Of a DNA stretch of 36,862 bases, positions 1 to 6,733 are shown piece by piece. This DNA is from JAUYIV01 sp040882645 (GTDB lineage Bacteria; Actinomycetota; Acidimicrobiia; Spongiisociales; UBA11373): the NCBI GenBank assembly GCA_040882645.1, contig JBBEAX010000026.1, positions 1 to 36,862 on the forward strand, in the 5' to 3' direction. The notes below the pieces were generated by a model. That model was not told the origin of the DNA and made no database searches. It worked only from the letters and a program-made list of their open reading frames with translations. The position numbers were made by a program, and so were the translations under genes. Within the stretch, counting starts at the first letter, position 1. Each line of letters begins with the position of its first letter.

Positions 1-272
1 GCAGCACTTCCAAGACTCCAGCTCCAGCTCCAGCCCCAGCCCCAGCCAGAGGGGGTGATTTGTTTCCTCCCCCGAAGGGGGAGGTGGATGCCGAGCGGAG
101 CGAAGGCAGACGGAGGGGGCGCTCAGATCAGACGCGTTCTTGTAGCTTGGACCCGAGGCCAGGCTTCCAGTAGTGGATTCAGCCTGAGCGCCCCCCTCCC
201 CCCTTCGGGGTACTCCCCCCTCCGGTGGGAGAAACGCGTCTGGCTGGGGCTGGAGCCGTGGCTGGGGCTGGC
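1..272. repeat. Repeat-filled 3' flank of imuB
   Basis: No gene is visible here. The stretch opens with a hexamer array (CCAGCT/CCAGCC units, about 16-52). Two copies of the GC-hairpin repeat family follow: an inverted copy at about 62-136 with arms CCTCCCCC and GGGGGAGG, and a direct copy at about 181-240 ending in GAGAAACGCG. A second hexamer array (GGGGCT/GGCTGG units, about 236-275) runs right up to the imuB stop codon. All open reading frames here are translations of repeats. Confidence 0.75.
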
Positions 273-1733
273 TCAGTCGTACACCCCCGCCAACCAGCAC
301 TTCCCGTCCTTCACTTCGCACAGGAAGGCGCCGGCGGAGGTGACTATCTGATAGCGGTCGGCGGCGGGCTCGCCTTCCCACCACTTGCCGGTGCGGCGCC
401 AGGGGCCGGCCCAGCCGAGGACTGGCTCCCAACGGCTTCCCAGACGGACCCTGGTGGGGAAGCCGTCCTCCCATTCGACCTCGAAGGGTCGGGGGTCGGG
501 GGGCACCAGGGCAGGTGAGGGCTGGGGCAGCCTTCCCGGCCAGGGCGCCTTCGGGTCCCGCGCCTCGGCGGCCGGTTGCTCGCCCCATCGGTACCAGTGG
601 ACCCGCTCCCCCGGGTCGCGTCCCCCCTCGGGCATCGCCTGGAGCACCGCGTCGGGTCCGATCAGCCCCTGGGCACGGCTGAGGGCGCGGCAGGCATCAT
701 CCTCGGAGACGGCGTCCTCCCCCAGTTTGAGTTGCCGGCCGAGGTCGGACAGGTCGGCGGGGGCCAAGCGGATCCGGATGATCCCCCCGGGCACCCCGCC
801 CGATTCGATCCATGCCCTGATCTGCCACCGGACCCGCTCGGCCAGTTCCGCCTCGGAGAAGGGATGGGCGCTGCGCCAGGTGCGGGTGCGCAGTTCCCCC
901 AGGGCCGACTCCGCCTCGACCTCCACCCGGTGGGGCATCCCCCCGGTGGGTGCCACCGCCTCGAGCAGCCTCCCGGCCAGCCCCCGGGCGGCGAACGATG
1001 CCCGCTCGAAGTCCTCCAGCGGATGTTCGAAGCGGTCTTCGACCGCGATCTCCTCACCGATCCGCCGCGGCTCAACAGGGCGGTCCTCCCCGCTGGCGAT
1101 GCGATGGGCATCCAGGCCAATCGGGCCGAACCGGGAGGCAATGGCTGCCCGGGGAAGCGAGGCCAGATCGCCCAGCGTCCCCACCCCGAGCCACCGGAAG
1201 GTGGCGACCAGGTCGTCCACCCCGAGCGTGGCTACATCCAACCCGGCGAGGAACCCGGCGGTGTCGGCGACGATCAGAGGGGACTCGACCGCGGCCTCGG
1301 CTGCCAGCCGGGCGGCAAAAGGCCCATCGGCCAGCCCGAAGCGGCCCCCCGGTGCCATCGCCTCCACTGCCGCCACCATCTTCCCCACCAGGGCATCCTC
1401 GGACCCGTAGTAGCGGACCGCCCCGGCAGCGGGTACGAACACCAGGCCGGGAGCGGCCAGCTCCATCCGGGGCACCACCCCTTCGATGGCTACGGCCACC
1501 GGTTCGAAGGCGACCGCCTCGGCGCCGGGGTCGGCCACCAGGGTCACCGCGTTGGGGCAGAGCGCCTCCGCCTCGCGGCGACGCATACCGGTGCGGACCC
1601 CGGCCTCAACGGCATCGGGGGTGGCCGCCACCACCATTCCCTTGTCGTCGACGACTTGGCAGGGCCTATCCGGCGGCGAGTCCGGACGGCGCAACGGCCA
1701 GTCCGGGAACCAGACGCACAGCGTGCGTGCCAT
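273..1733 (-). CDS. imuB: ImuB-type Y-family polymerase-like protein (SOS mutasome subunit)
   Basis: This 486-residue protein looks like ImuB, the non-catalytic Y-family polymerase homologue that bridges DnaE2 and the sliding clamp in the actinobacterial mutasome. The N-terminus (ARTLCVWFPDWP) is typical of ImuB. The usual polymerase motif with two acidic residues is degenerate, and the second acidic motif appears as YYGSEDAL, so it is probably not an active polymerase. The C-terminal half has the extended ImuB tail (GRLPQPSPALVPPDP, then FLCEVKDGKCWLAGVYD). I see no clear clamp-binding QLxLF-like motif. It starts with ATG inside the end of imuA' (68-bp overlap), so translation is probably coupled and SOS-induced from the box at 2339-2352. 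dnaE2 is not in the window; downstream lie repeats and the window edge. Confidence 0.88.
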   Translation of the reverse strand: MARTLCVWFPDWPLRRPDSPPDRPCQVVDDKGMVVAATPDAVEAGVRTGMRRREAEALCPNAVTLVADPGAEAVAFEPVAVAIEGVVPRMELAAPGLVFVPAAGAVRYYGSEDALVGKMVAAVEAMAPGGRFGLADGPFAARLAAEAAVESPLIVADTAGFLAGLDVATLGVDDLVATFRWLGVGTLGDLASLPRAAIASRFGPIGLDAHRIASGEDRPVEPRRIGEEIAVEDRFEHPLEDFERASFAARGLAGRLLEAVAPTGGMPHRVEVEAESALGELRTRTWRSAHPFSEAELAERVRWQIRAWIESGGVPGGIIRIRLAPADLSDLGRQLKLGEDAVSEDDACRALSRAQGLIGPDAVLQAMPEGGRDPGERVHWYRWGEQPAAEARDPKAPWPGRLPQPSPALVPPDPRPFEVEWEDGFPTRVRLGSRWEPVLGWAGPWRRTGKWWEGEPAADRYQIVTSAGAFLCEVKDGKCWLAGVYD

Positions 1734-2328
1734 CGTCCTCCATCTCCACTACCCGCTCGATGCCCCGAGCCCCCTTGCCCGAGGCGCGCAGGGTGAGGTG
1801 GCGTCGCAGCAGGGCGCCATGGCCGCGGTCCACCCCCTCCCAACGGACCGCCGTCGCCTCAATCCGCAGATGGAGCACCCCGGCAGGGAGGTCTCCGGAG
1901 ACCGGGCGAAGCAGCAATGCCGCCCGCCGCGCCCGCGACAGGGCGGCGAGGCGGCGCAGGTCGGCCTCACCGGTGCCCACGGGCACTTCGGCAAAGACGA
2001 CGGGAAAGCCTTCGAGGAGGGAAGCGGTGACTTGCCGCCATGCCCGGCGATCGGGGCAGCGAACCACCACCAGCCGCTCGGGGGCGACCCCCACCTCCCA
2101 GGCGGCCACCGGGCACAACCAGCCCCGGACATCGACCACGGCCACCATCCCGGTGAGGGAAGGGGCGGCGAGCAGGCTCAGGCCGAGGCGGGTGAGCCCG
2201 AAACCAGCTGGCCCCACCAGGCCGAGCACCCGACCGGGCTCTGCCTGGATGGCGAAGGGCGCGGCCGGTTCGTGAGAAGGGGCACTTGCTGCGCCGGCGA
2301 GGAGAAGAGATGCCCGGTCCAAGGGCAC
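1666..2328 (-). CDS. ImuA'-like RecA-fold protein (SOS mutasome)
   Basis: This 220-residue protein precedes and overlaps imuB, the position of imuA' in actinobacterial SOS mutagenesis cassettes. It has a RecA-like layout: a P-loop region at residues 39-46 reads GPAGFGLT, with leucine in place of the invariant Walker A lysine, followed by hydrophobic strands (MVAVVDVRGW, RLVVVRC). The P-loop is therefore degenerate, consistent with a structural rather than ATPase role. I chose the GTG at 2328, ten bases after the SOS box; a TTG two codons later is possible. Assignment rests mainly on context and fold pattern; overall sequence recognition is moderate. Confidence 0.75.
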   Translation of the reverse strand: MPLDRASLLLAGAASAPSHEPAAPFAIQAEPGRVLGLVGPAGFGLTRLGLSLLAAPSLTGMVAVVDVRGWLCPVAAWEVGVAPERLVVVRCPDRRAWRQVTASLLEGFPVVFAEVPVGTGEADLRRLAALSRARRAALLLRPVSGDLPAGVLHLRIEATAVRWEGVDRGHGALLRRHLTLRASGKGARGIERVVEMEDDGTHAVRLVPGLAVAPSGLAAG

Positions 2329-2338
2329 TCGATCTTAC

Positions 2339-2352
2339 CGAACATATGTTCG
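2339..2352 (-). promoter_or_regulatory. LexA (SOS) box of imuA'-imuB
   Basis: CGAACATATGTTCG is a perfect 14-bp palindrome matching the Gram-positive/actinobacterial LexA site (GAAC-N4-GTTC). It ends 10 nt before the imuA' GTG start. The TATGTT within it, read on the minus strand, could also serve as the -10 element, so LexA would block RNA polymerase directly and the transcript leader would be only a few nucleotides long. Confidence 0.9.
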
Positions 2353-2480
2353 ATCGGCAATCTCTCCCCCCGAAGGTGTTGGTTTACCGAGGGAGCAAAG
2401 CGACCGAGGGCGCGAGTGCACTGACCGCCGCACGGCACAGACCACTTCTCAACCGCATTGCGTTTCGATATGCTGAACGC
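2353..2480. other. Divergent spacer between imuA' and the antitoxin
   Basis: No gene is seen. It contains a degenerate copy of the GAGC-GAA-GCGA hairpin motif (about 2389-2412, CGAGGGAGCAAAGCGACCG) that recurs at several gene ends in this window, and the antitoxin promoter at its right end. Confidence 0.5.
2446..2474 (+). promoter_or_regulatory. Promoter of the toxin-antitoxin pair (leaderless)
   Basis: A -10-like TATGCT (2469-2474) is followed by exactly 6 nt and then the antitoxin ATG. A weak -35-like TTCTCA (2446-2451) lies 17 nt upstream of it. The mRNA would begin at or next to the start codon. The same -10/6-nt/start layout occurs at several other genes here. Confidence 0.6.
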
Positions 2481-2726
2481 ATGACACAACTGGTCACCCG
2501 AATCGACGATCACCTCGCCTCCCTCGTCGACGAGCTCGTCGCCGACGGAGTCGTCGAGTCCCGATCCGATGCGGTACGGCGGGGCCTCACGGTCCTCGTC
2601 GACCGTCATCGCCGCGCCCAGACAGCCGAGGCCATCGTTCGCGGCTACACCGACCACCCCCAGACCGACGACGAGGGTTGGGGCGACGACGCCGCCCTCC
2701 AGATGATCCGAGACGAACCGTGGTGA
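2481..2726 (+). CDS. Ribbon-helix-helix antitoxin of a MazEF/PemIK-like pair
   Basis: This 81-residue protein has an N-terminal ribbon-helix-helix pattern (TQLVTRIDDHLASLVDELV, then a helix with SRSDAVRRGLTVLV), as in CopG/MazE-type antitoxins that bind their own operator. The acidic C-terminal tail (TDDEGWGDDAALQMIRDEPW) fits a flexible toxin-neutralising segment. I chose the ATG at 2481 because it gives the standard family length and sits 6 nt from a -10 hexamer; the frame stays open upstream, but that part is unlike the family. Its TGA overlaps the toxin GTG by 4 nt (GTGA), which is typical of coupled toxin-antitoxin genes. Confidence 0.85.
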   Translation: MTQLVTRIDDHLASLVDELVADGVVESRSDAVRRGLTVLVDRHRRAQTAEAIVRGYTDHPQTDDEGWGDDAALQMIRDEPW

Positions 2727-3031
2727 CGCCCGTTCAGGGCGAGATCTGGTGGGCCGAGGCAGAGGACCAGCGTCGCCCCGTGCTCGTCGTCACCCGAACC
2801 GAGGCGATCCCCGTGCTCAATCGGATCCTGGTGGCACCGGTGACTCGAACCATTCGCGGAATCCCGACCGAGATCGCCCTGGACCGCCAATCCGGCCTGA
2901 GGGAAACCTCGGTGGCGTCGTTCGACAACCTCCAACCGATCCGCAAGACCTTCCTGACCCAGCGGGTGGGATCGGTTCCCGGAGCCCGCTCGGCCATCTG
3001 CCGGGCGATCGCCGCGTTGGCAGATTGCTGA
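2723..3031 (+). CDS. MazF/PemK-family endoribonuclease toxin
   Basis: This 102-residue protein matches the MazF/PemK fold: GEIWWAEAEDQRRPVLVVTR at the N-terminus is the family's GD/EVW...RRPVLVV signature, followed by VLVAPVT-like strands (RILVAPVTRTIRGIP), the S/T region RETSVASFDNLQPI and a C-terminal helix. Known members cut mRNA at short sequence motifs and are held inactive by their antitoxin. The GTG start overlaps the antitoxin stop; there is no separate ribosome-binding site, so expression probably depends on antitoxin translation. The pair sits next to an SOS cassette but has its own promoter. Cleavage specificity cannot be read from the sequence. Confidence 0.87.
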   Translation: MTPVQGEIWWAEAEDQRRPVLVVTRTEAIPVLNRILVAPVTRTIRGIPTEIALDRQSGLRETSVASFDNLQPIRKTFLTQRVGSVPGARSAICRAIAALADC

Positions 3032-3061
3032 GGCTACGGGGCCGGAAGCGCGTCAGGCCGC

Positions 3062-3175
3062 CGCACGGCCCCTCCGTCTCGCTTCGCTCGCCACCTCCCC
3101 CTGCGGGGGAGGAAACGCGGTGCGGCCCCTCCGTCTCGCTTCGCTCGCCACCTCCCCTGCGGGGGAGGAAACGGG
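3062..3175 (+). repeat. Tandem pair of GC-hairpin repeats between convergent stop codons
   Basis: Two near-identical copies of about 50 bp (3067-3117 and 3124-3173, period 57) fill the space between the toxin stop and the stop of the opposing lipoprotein gene. Each holds CCCCTCCGTCTCGCTTCGCT, then a hairpin with arms CCTCCCC and GGGGAGG, then GGAAACG. They differ by one C in the hairpin arm. They may act as a bidirectional terminator, though no T-run follows the stems. Confidence 0.8.
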
Positions 3176-3367
3176 CTAGCCCCCCATGTCCTCCACGATT
3201 TGCTCGAGTTGGTTCTCCCGGTCGCTCGCCTGGTCGGCGACCTCTTGGGACCGCTCGACGTTTCCGGTGATTAGCCCGTCGTCCTGCCCTGCGGGCACCG
3301 ACGGATCACCCCCACCGCCACAAGCAGCAACGATCAAGAAGCCGGCAATCAGTGAACGAATCCTCAT
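3176..3367 (-). CDS. Small lipoprotein, unknown function
   Basis: This 63-residue precursor has a basic N-terminus (MRIRS), a short hydrophobic stretch (LIAGFLIVAA) and a lipobox ending at Cys16 (IVAAC), so it should be lipidated and anchored outside the membrane. The mature part is Gly-rich then acidic and probably helical (ERSQEVADQASDRENQLEQIVEDM). An ATG preceded by a G-rich Shine-Dalgarno-like run supports the start. No family is recognised; it could be a small envelope peptide. It is followed immediately by the tandem hairpin repeats and lies downstream of pnp across a repeat-filled gap, so it is probably a separate unit. Confidence 0.6.
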   Translation of the reverse strand: MRIRSLIAGFLIVAACGGGGDPSVPAGQDDGLITGNVERSQEVADQASDRENQLEQIVEDMGG

Positions 3368-3415
3368 CCCCCCCTATCGGCAAACACCCCAGGAGAACTG
3401 AACCGCCCGCAAACG

Positions 3416-3453
3416 AAGAAGCGGTTGGAACCCGAAGGCCCTAACCGCTTCTT
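3416..3453. terminator. Perfect 11-bp stem-loop, possible terminator
   Basis: Arms AAGAAGCGGTT (3416-3426) and AACCGCTTCTT (3443-3453) are perfect inverse complements around a 16-nt loop. On the minus strand it lies between pnp and the downstream lipoprotein gene and is followed by a T-rich TTCGTTTG, so it may end the pnp transcript. Its symmetry would let it act on both strands. Confidence 0.5.
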
Positions 3454-3660
3454 GCTAATCGCCAATCGCCGGGCGGCCGGCTTGCGCCTTCCGTCTTCCA
3501 CAAGAGGGGACCAGGCTCCTTGTGGTTCGTTTGATCTGAGCGCCCCCCTCCCCAAGGAACCCAGAGGGTTCCCGTACTCCCCCCTCCGGGGGGAGAAACG
3601 CGAACGCGCCTCGTGCGAGGAACTCTCTGTCGAATTGCGAATAGCGAATTGCGAATTGCG

Positions 3661-3681
3661 GGGCCGGGCAAAGCCCGGCCC
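3661..3681 (-). terminator. GC hairpin just after the pnp stop codon
   Basis: A perfect 9-bp stem (GGGCCGGGC and GCCCGGCCC) with a 3-nt loop begins about 4 nt after the pnp stop. No U-tract follows; instead the CGCAATT heptamer array begins. It may protect the mRNA 3' end or act as a terminator of the hairpin-only type. Confidence 0.55.
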
Positions 3682-3685
3682 TCCC

Positions 3686-6109
3686 CTACTTCCCGCTTTC
3701 GAACTCCTCTTCGAAGGAGACGACCGAACGGCCGGGCTTCTCGGCGGGGGGGGCGGCCGGCTTGCGGTCGCCTCCCCGGCTGCCGCTGCGGTCTCCGCCG
3801 CGGTCACGGCTTCCCCGATCGCGGCTGGCACCGCCCTCGCGGTTGCCCCGATCGCCGCCGCTGCCGCCGTCGCGGCCCCCGCGAGGGGCGCGGTCGGGAG
3901 TGCGGTCGCGCTCGCCCCGGTCGCTGTTGCCCGGTTCGGGGCCCGAATCGTCGTCGTCGCCCGAGGGCACCTCGGCGCCGGCGACGTCGAGGCTGACCTT
4001 GCCCCGGTCGTCGATCTCACGGACCACGACCTGGACCTTGTCCCCCAGCGAGTACACGTCCTCGACATTGTCGATCCGCTTGTTGCCGCCGATCTTCGAG
4101 ATGTGCAGCAGCCCGTCCCTGCCCGGCAGGATGTTGACGAAGGCACCGAACTTGGTGATGTTCACGACCTCGCCCTCGTACTCCTTGCCGACCACGGCCT
4201 CGGGCGGGAAGGCGATCGCCAATACCCAGTCCTTGGCCTTCTGCAGCGACTCGCCGTCGGTTGCACCGATGCGAACCGTGCCGTCGTCATCGATCTCGAG
4301 CGTGGCACCGGTCTTCTCTTCGATTTCGCGGATGACCTTGCCCTTGGGGCCGATGATCTCGCCGAGCTTGTCCTTGGGCACCTGCACTGCCTCGATCCGC
4401 GGGGCATTGGCGCTCAACTCCGCCCTCGGCTTCGAGATGACCTTGTTCATCTCAGCGAGGATGTGGAGCCGGGCGACCCGTGCTTGGTCGAGGGCCTTGG
4501 ACAGCACCTCCGCCGGCAGCGACTCGATCTTGGTGTCGAGCTGCAGGGCGGTGATGACGTCGGCGGTGCCGGCCACCTTGAAGTCCATGTCGCCAAGGGC
4601 GTCCTCGGCACCGAGGATGTCGGTGAGCGTGACGAAGTTGCCGTCGTGGGCGATGAGACCCATCGCCACACCGGCGACCGCGGCCTTCACCGGTACTCCG
4701 GCATCCATCAGCGACAGGCTCGAACCGCACACCGAAGCCATCGACGACGACCCGTTGCTCGACAGCACCTCGGAGACGAGGCGGAAGGCGTAGGGGAACT
4801 CGTCGGCCGTCGGAATGATCGGATGCACCGCCTTCTCGGCCAGGGCACCGTGGCCCACCTCCCGCCGCTTGGGGCCGCGCATGAAACCGACCTCGCCGGT
4901 GGAGAAGGGCGGGAAGTTGTAGTGGTGCATGTACCGCTTCCTCTCCTCCATCGAGATGGTGTCGAGCAACTGCTCCATCCGGAGCATGCCGACCGTCGTC
5001 ACGTTGAGCACCTGAGTCTCACCGCGCTGGAACAGCGCCGACCCGTGGGCCCGCGACACCAACCCGGTATCGACGACGATCGGGCGGACATCACCGATTC
5101 CGCGACCGTCGAGACGAATGCCGTCGTCGATGACGCGCTGGCGCATCACCTTCTTGGCGACCGACTTGAAGGCCCGCTTGGCGGCGCCGAAGTCGTCGTC
5201 GTCCTCGGTGAGGCCGGCCTCGGCCAGCACCGCGACGAGCGTTTCGTCCTCGGCCGTGTTGCGGTCCTGCTTGCCCTCGATCCGGTACACCTCGGAGAGC
5301 CGAGCTTTGGCGAGGGTCTCGATGCGTCCGTAGAGCTCCTCGGAGTAGTCGGTGACGACCGGCCATCCCATCTCGGGGATCTCCACCTGCGAGCGCAGCT
5401 CGAGCTGGGCATCGAGCAGAGCGGCGATGTACGCCTTGCTCTCCTCGAGCCCGCGGGCGACCGCGGCCTCATCGGTGGGCGCCTGGCCATCTTCGATGAA
5501 GCGGAGGGCGTTTTCTGTTGCCCCCGCTTCCACCATCGCGATGTCCACGTTGCCTTCGGCATTGCGCTTGCCGGCGACGACCAGGTCGAAGACCGCCTCG
5601 TTCAGCTGCTCGAACGACGGCATCGGAATCCACTCGCCGTGCAAGTAGGCCAAGCGCACTGCGGCGATCGGCCCCTCGAACGGAATCGGGCTGACCATCA
5701 GCGCCGCCGAGGCGGCATTCAGGGCGATCACGTCATAAGGGTTGACCTCGTCGACCGACAGGATCGTGGCGACGATGTGCGTCTCGGATCGATAGCCCTC
5801 GCGAAACGACGGGCGCAGCGGCCGGTCGATGAGGCGGCAGGTGAGGACCGCCCGATCGGTGGGACGACCTTCACGGCGGAAGAACGACCCGGGGATCTTC
5901 CCGGCGGCATACATGCGCTCCTCGACATCGACCGTGAGGGGGAAGAAGTCGACCCCTTCACGGAGACGCCGGTTGGCGACTGCGGTGGCGAGGATTTCTG
6001 TTCCCCCCGCCTTGGCGACCACGGCACCGTCGGCCTGAAGGGCCAACCGTCCGGTGGTGAACTCGATCTCGACCGCACCGACTGTGGTGCGTGCGGATAC
6101 TTCGGACAC
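3686..6109 (-). CDS. pnp: Polynucleotide phosphorylase with RG-rich tail
   Basis: PNPase degrades RNA 3' to 5' by phosphorolysis and can add nucleotides in reverse. The 807-residue product has two RNase PH-like domains, the second with the phosphate-site region GSSSMASVCGSSLSLMDAG. A KH domain follows (about 577-633, IIGPKGKVIREIEEKTGA), then an S1 domain (about 641-710, GKEYEGEVVNITKFGAFV). The last ~97 residues are a low-complexity tail (GDDDD, then repeated RG/DRG, ending FEEEFESGK). I chose the GTG at 6109, preceded by AAAAGAGAGAGC; a TTG at 6145 is possible. It lies downstream of rpsO, the classical rpsO-pnp arrangement. Confidence 0.97.
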   Translation of the reverse strand: MSEVSARTTVGAVEIEFTTGRLALQADGAVVAKAGGTEILATAVANRRLREGVDFFPLTVDVEERMYAAGKIPGSFFRREGRPTDRAVLTCRLIDRPLRPSFREGYRSETHIVATILSVDEVNPYDVIALNAASAALMVSPIPFEGPIAAVRLAYLHGEWIPMPSFEQLNEAVFDLVVAGKRNAEGNVDIAMVEAGATENALRFIEDGQAPTDEAAVARGLEESKAYIAALLDAQLELRSQVEIPEMGWPVVTDYSEELYGRIETLAKARLSEVYRIEGKQDRNTAEDETLVAVLAEAGLTEDDDDFGAAKRAFKSVAKKVMRQRVIDDGIRLDGRGIGDVRPIVVDTGLVSRAHGSALFQRGETQVLNVTTVGMLRMEQLLDTISMEERKRYMHHYNFPPFSTGEVGFMRGPKRREVGHGALAEKAVHPIIPTADEFPYAFRLVSEVLSSNGSSSMASVCGSSLSLMDAGVPVKAAVAGVAMGLIAHDGNFVTLTDILGAEDALGDMDFKVAGTADVITALQLDTKIESLPAEVLSKALDQARVARLHILAEMNKVISKPRAELSANAPRIEAVQVPKDKLGEIIGPKGKVIREIEEKTGATLEIDDDGTVRIGATDGESLQKAKDWVLAIAFPPEAVVGKEYEGEVVNITKFGAFVNILPGRDGLLHISKIGGNKRIDNVEDVYSLGDKVQVVVREIDDRGKVSLDVAGAEVPSGDDDDSGPEPGNSDRGERDRTPDRAPRGGRDGGSGGDRGNREGGASRDRGSRDRGGDRSGSRGGDRKPAAPPAEKPGRSVVSFEEEFESGK

Positions 6110-6262
6110 GCTCTCTCTTTTCTGTCGTGGAGAGCGGGCCGTCAATTACCAGTGGTCACGCCTCGATACCTGTCGAGGGGTGGCAACTAGCAACTGACGA
6201 GGCCGCCCTCCGTCAATGTGTGCCCCCCATGCAACCACGAAACCCAACCCGAGGGCGAGATT
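6110..6262 (-). other. rpsO-pnp spacer with hairpin
   Basis: A stem-loop with arms CCTCGA (6161-6166) and TCGAGG (6173-6178) lies in the pnp leader. In well-studied bacteria the rpsO-pnp spacer holds RNase III and PNPase autoregulation sites; here only the hairpin is visible. A short GCAACTA/GCAACTG heptamer pair (about 6183-6198) sits beside it. Confidence 0.45.
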
Positions 6263-6520
6263 TCAGCGGCGCAGACCCAGACGGGCGATGATGTCGCGAT
6301 AGCGCTCGACGTCCTGCCTGCGCAGGTAGTCGAGCAGCCGGCGACGCTGGCCCACCATCATCAGGAGACCACGGCGGCTGTGATGGTCCTTGGTATGGAC
6401 CTTCAGATGCTCGGTGAGATGATTGATCTTCTCGGTGAGCAGCGCCACCTGGACCTCGGGCGCACCCGTGTCCGTGGCGTGTTTGCCGTGCTCGGCGACG
6501 ATGGTTTTGGTGTCTTTCAT
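6263..6520 (-). CDS. rpsO: Ribosomal protein S15
   Basis: This 85-residue protein is a full-length S15 (small subunit; binds the three-way junction of 16S rRNA early in assembly). The hallmark HSRRGLLMMVGQRRRLLDYL and the end RDIIARLGLRR are present. It starts with ATG. The Shine-Dalgarno region is weak next to the start, while an AGGAG lies inside a palindrome about 20 nt upstream, suggesting leader-based control. It has its own promoter in the upstream gap. Confidence 0.97.
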   Translation of the reverse strand: MKDTKTIVAEHGKHATDTGAPEVQVALLTEKINHLTEHLKVHTKDHHSRRGLLMMVGQRRRLLDYLRRQDVERYRDIIARLGLRR

Positions 6521-6532
6521 GGGAAAGCGCTC

Positions 6533-6546
6533 GAGGAGAACTCCTC
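6533..6546 (-). promoter_or_regulatory. Palindrome in the rpsO leader
   Basis: GAGGAGAACTCCTC is a perfect 14-bp palindrome in the short rpsO leader. It contains an AGGAG Shine-Dalgarno-like core on the minus strand. Folding would hide it, so it could be part of S15 autoregulation; that is inference from position. Confidence 0.45.
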
Positions 6547-6557
6547 TAGCGATGTGA

Positions 6558-6587
6558 ACTGTAACACGCGCGAGTGGGGGGTAATTC
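6558..6587 (-). promoter_or_regulatory. Promoter of rpsO-pnp
   Basis: A -10-like TACAGT (6558-6563 on the minus strand) lies about 38 nt before the rpsO ATG. The -35 region is weak (AATTAC or GAATTA, about 6581-6587). The repeat element begins just upstream. Confidence 0.45.
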
Positions 6588-6733
6588 CGCGGCGATGCGA
6601 GATACGCAATACGCGATACGCGATACGAAGAGCGAAAGGCGAAGAGCGAAAGGCGAAACCCGGATCAAGCGCCTCCTGCGGGTAGCGGATTGGCAGCGAT
6701 TGGCAGCGATTGGTAGCGATCGGCCGCGATTCC
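6588..6733 (+). repeat. Composite heptad repeat element between the hydrolase gene and rpsO
   Basis: Read on the plus strand: GCGATAC heptamers (about 6596-6627), GCGAAAG/GCGAAGA heptamers (6628-6658), the linker ACCCGGATCAAG, CTGCGGGTAGCGG, and then a decamer array TTGGCAGCGA/TTGGTAGCGA (about 6688-6722). It ends directly at the stop codon of the hydrolase gene. No gene is present. Confidence 0.75.

Larger units (their letters stand above)
3404..3685 (-). repeat. Composite heptad repeat element after pnp
   Basis: Read on the minus strand from the pnp stop, it contains: the GC hairpin at 3661-3681; a heptamer array of CGCAATT units (about 3632-3660); an ACAGA linker; an inserted GC-hairpin repeat of the second family (about 3538-3605); an AGACGGAAGGCG stretch; GCGATTG-type heptamers (about 3457-3475); and a large hairpin at 3416-3453. 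There is no gene; the open frames are repeat translations. Confidence 0.75.

Noticed and set aside
576..2424. Long plus-strand frames opposite imuB and imuA'
   Set aside because: Proline/glycine/arginine-rich antisense shadows; the minus-strand genes are recognisable.
3425..6190. Open frame of 921 codons on the plus strand
   Set aside because: It is antisense to pnp, a clear full-length conserved gene; the long frame comes from GC-rich codon bias.
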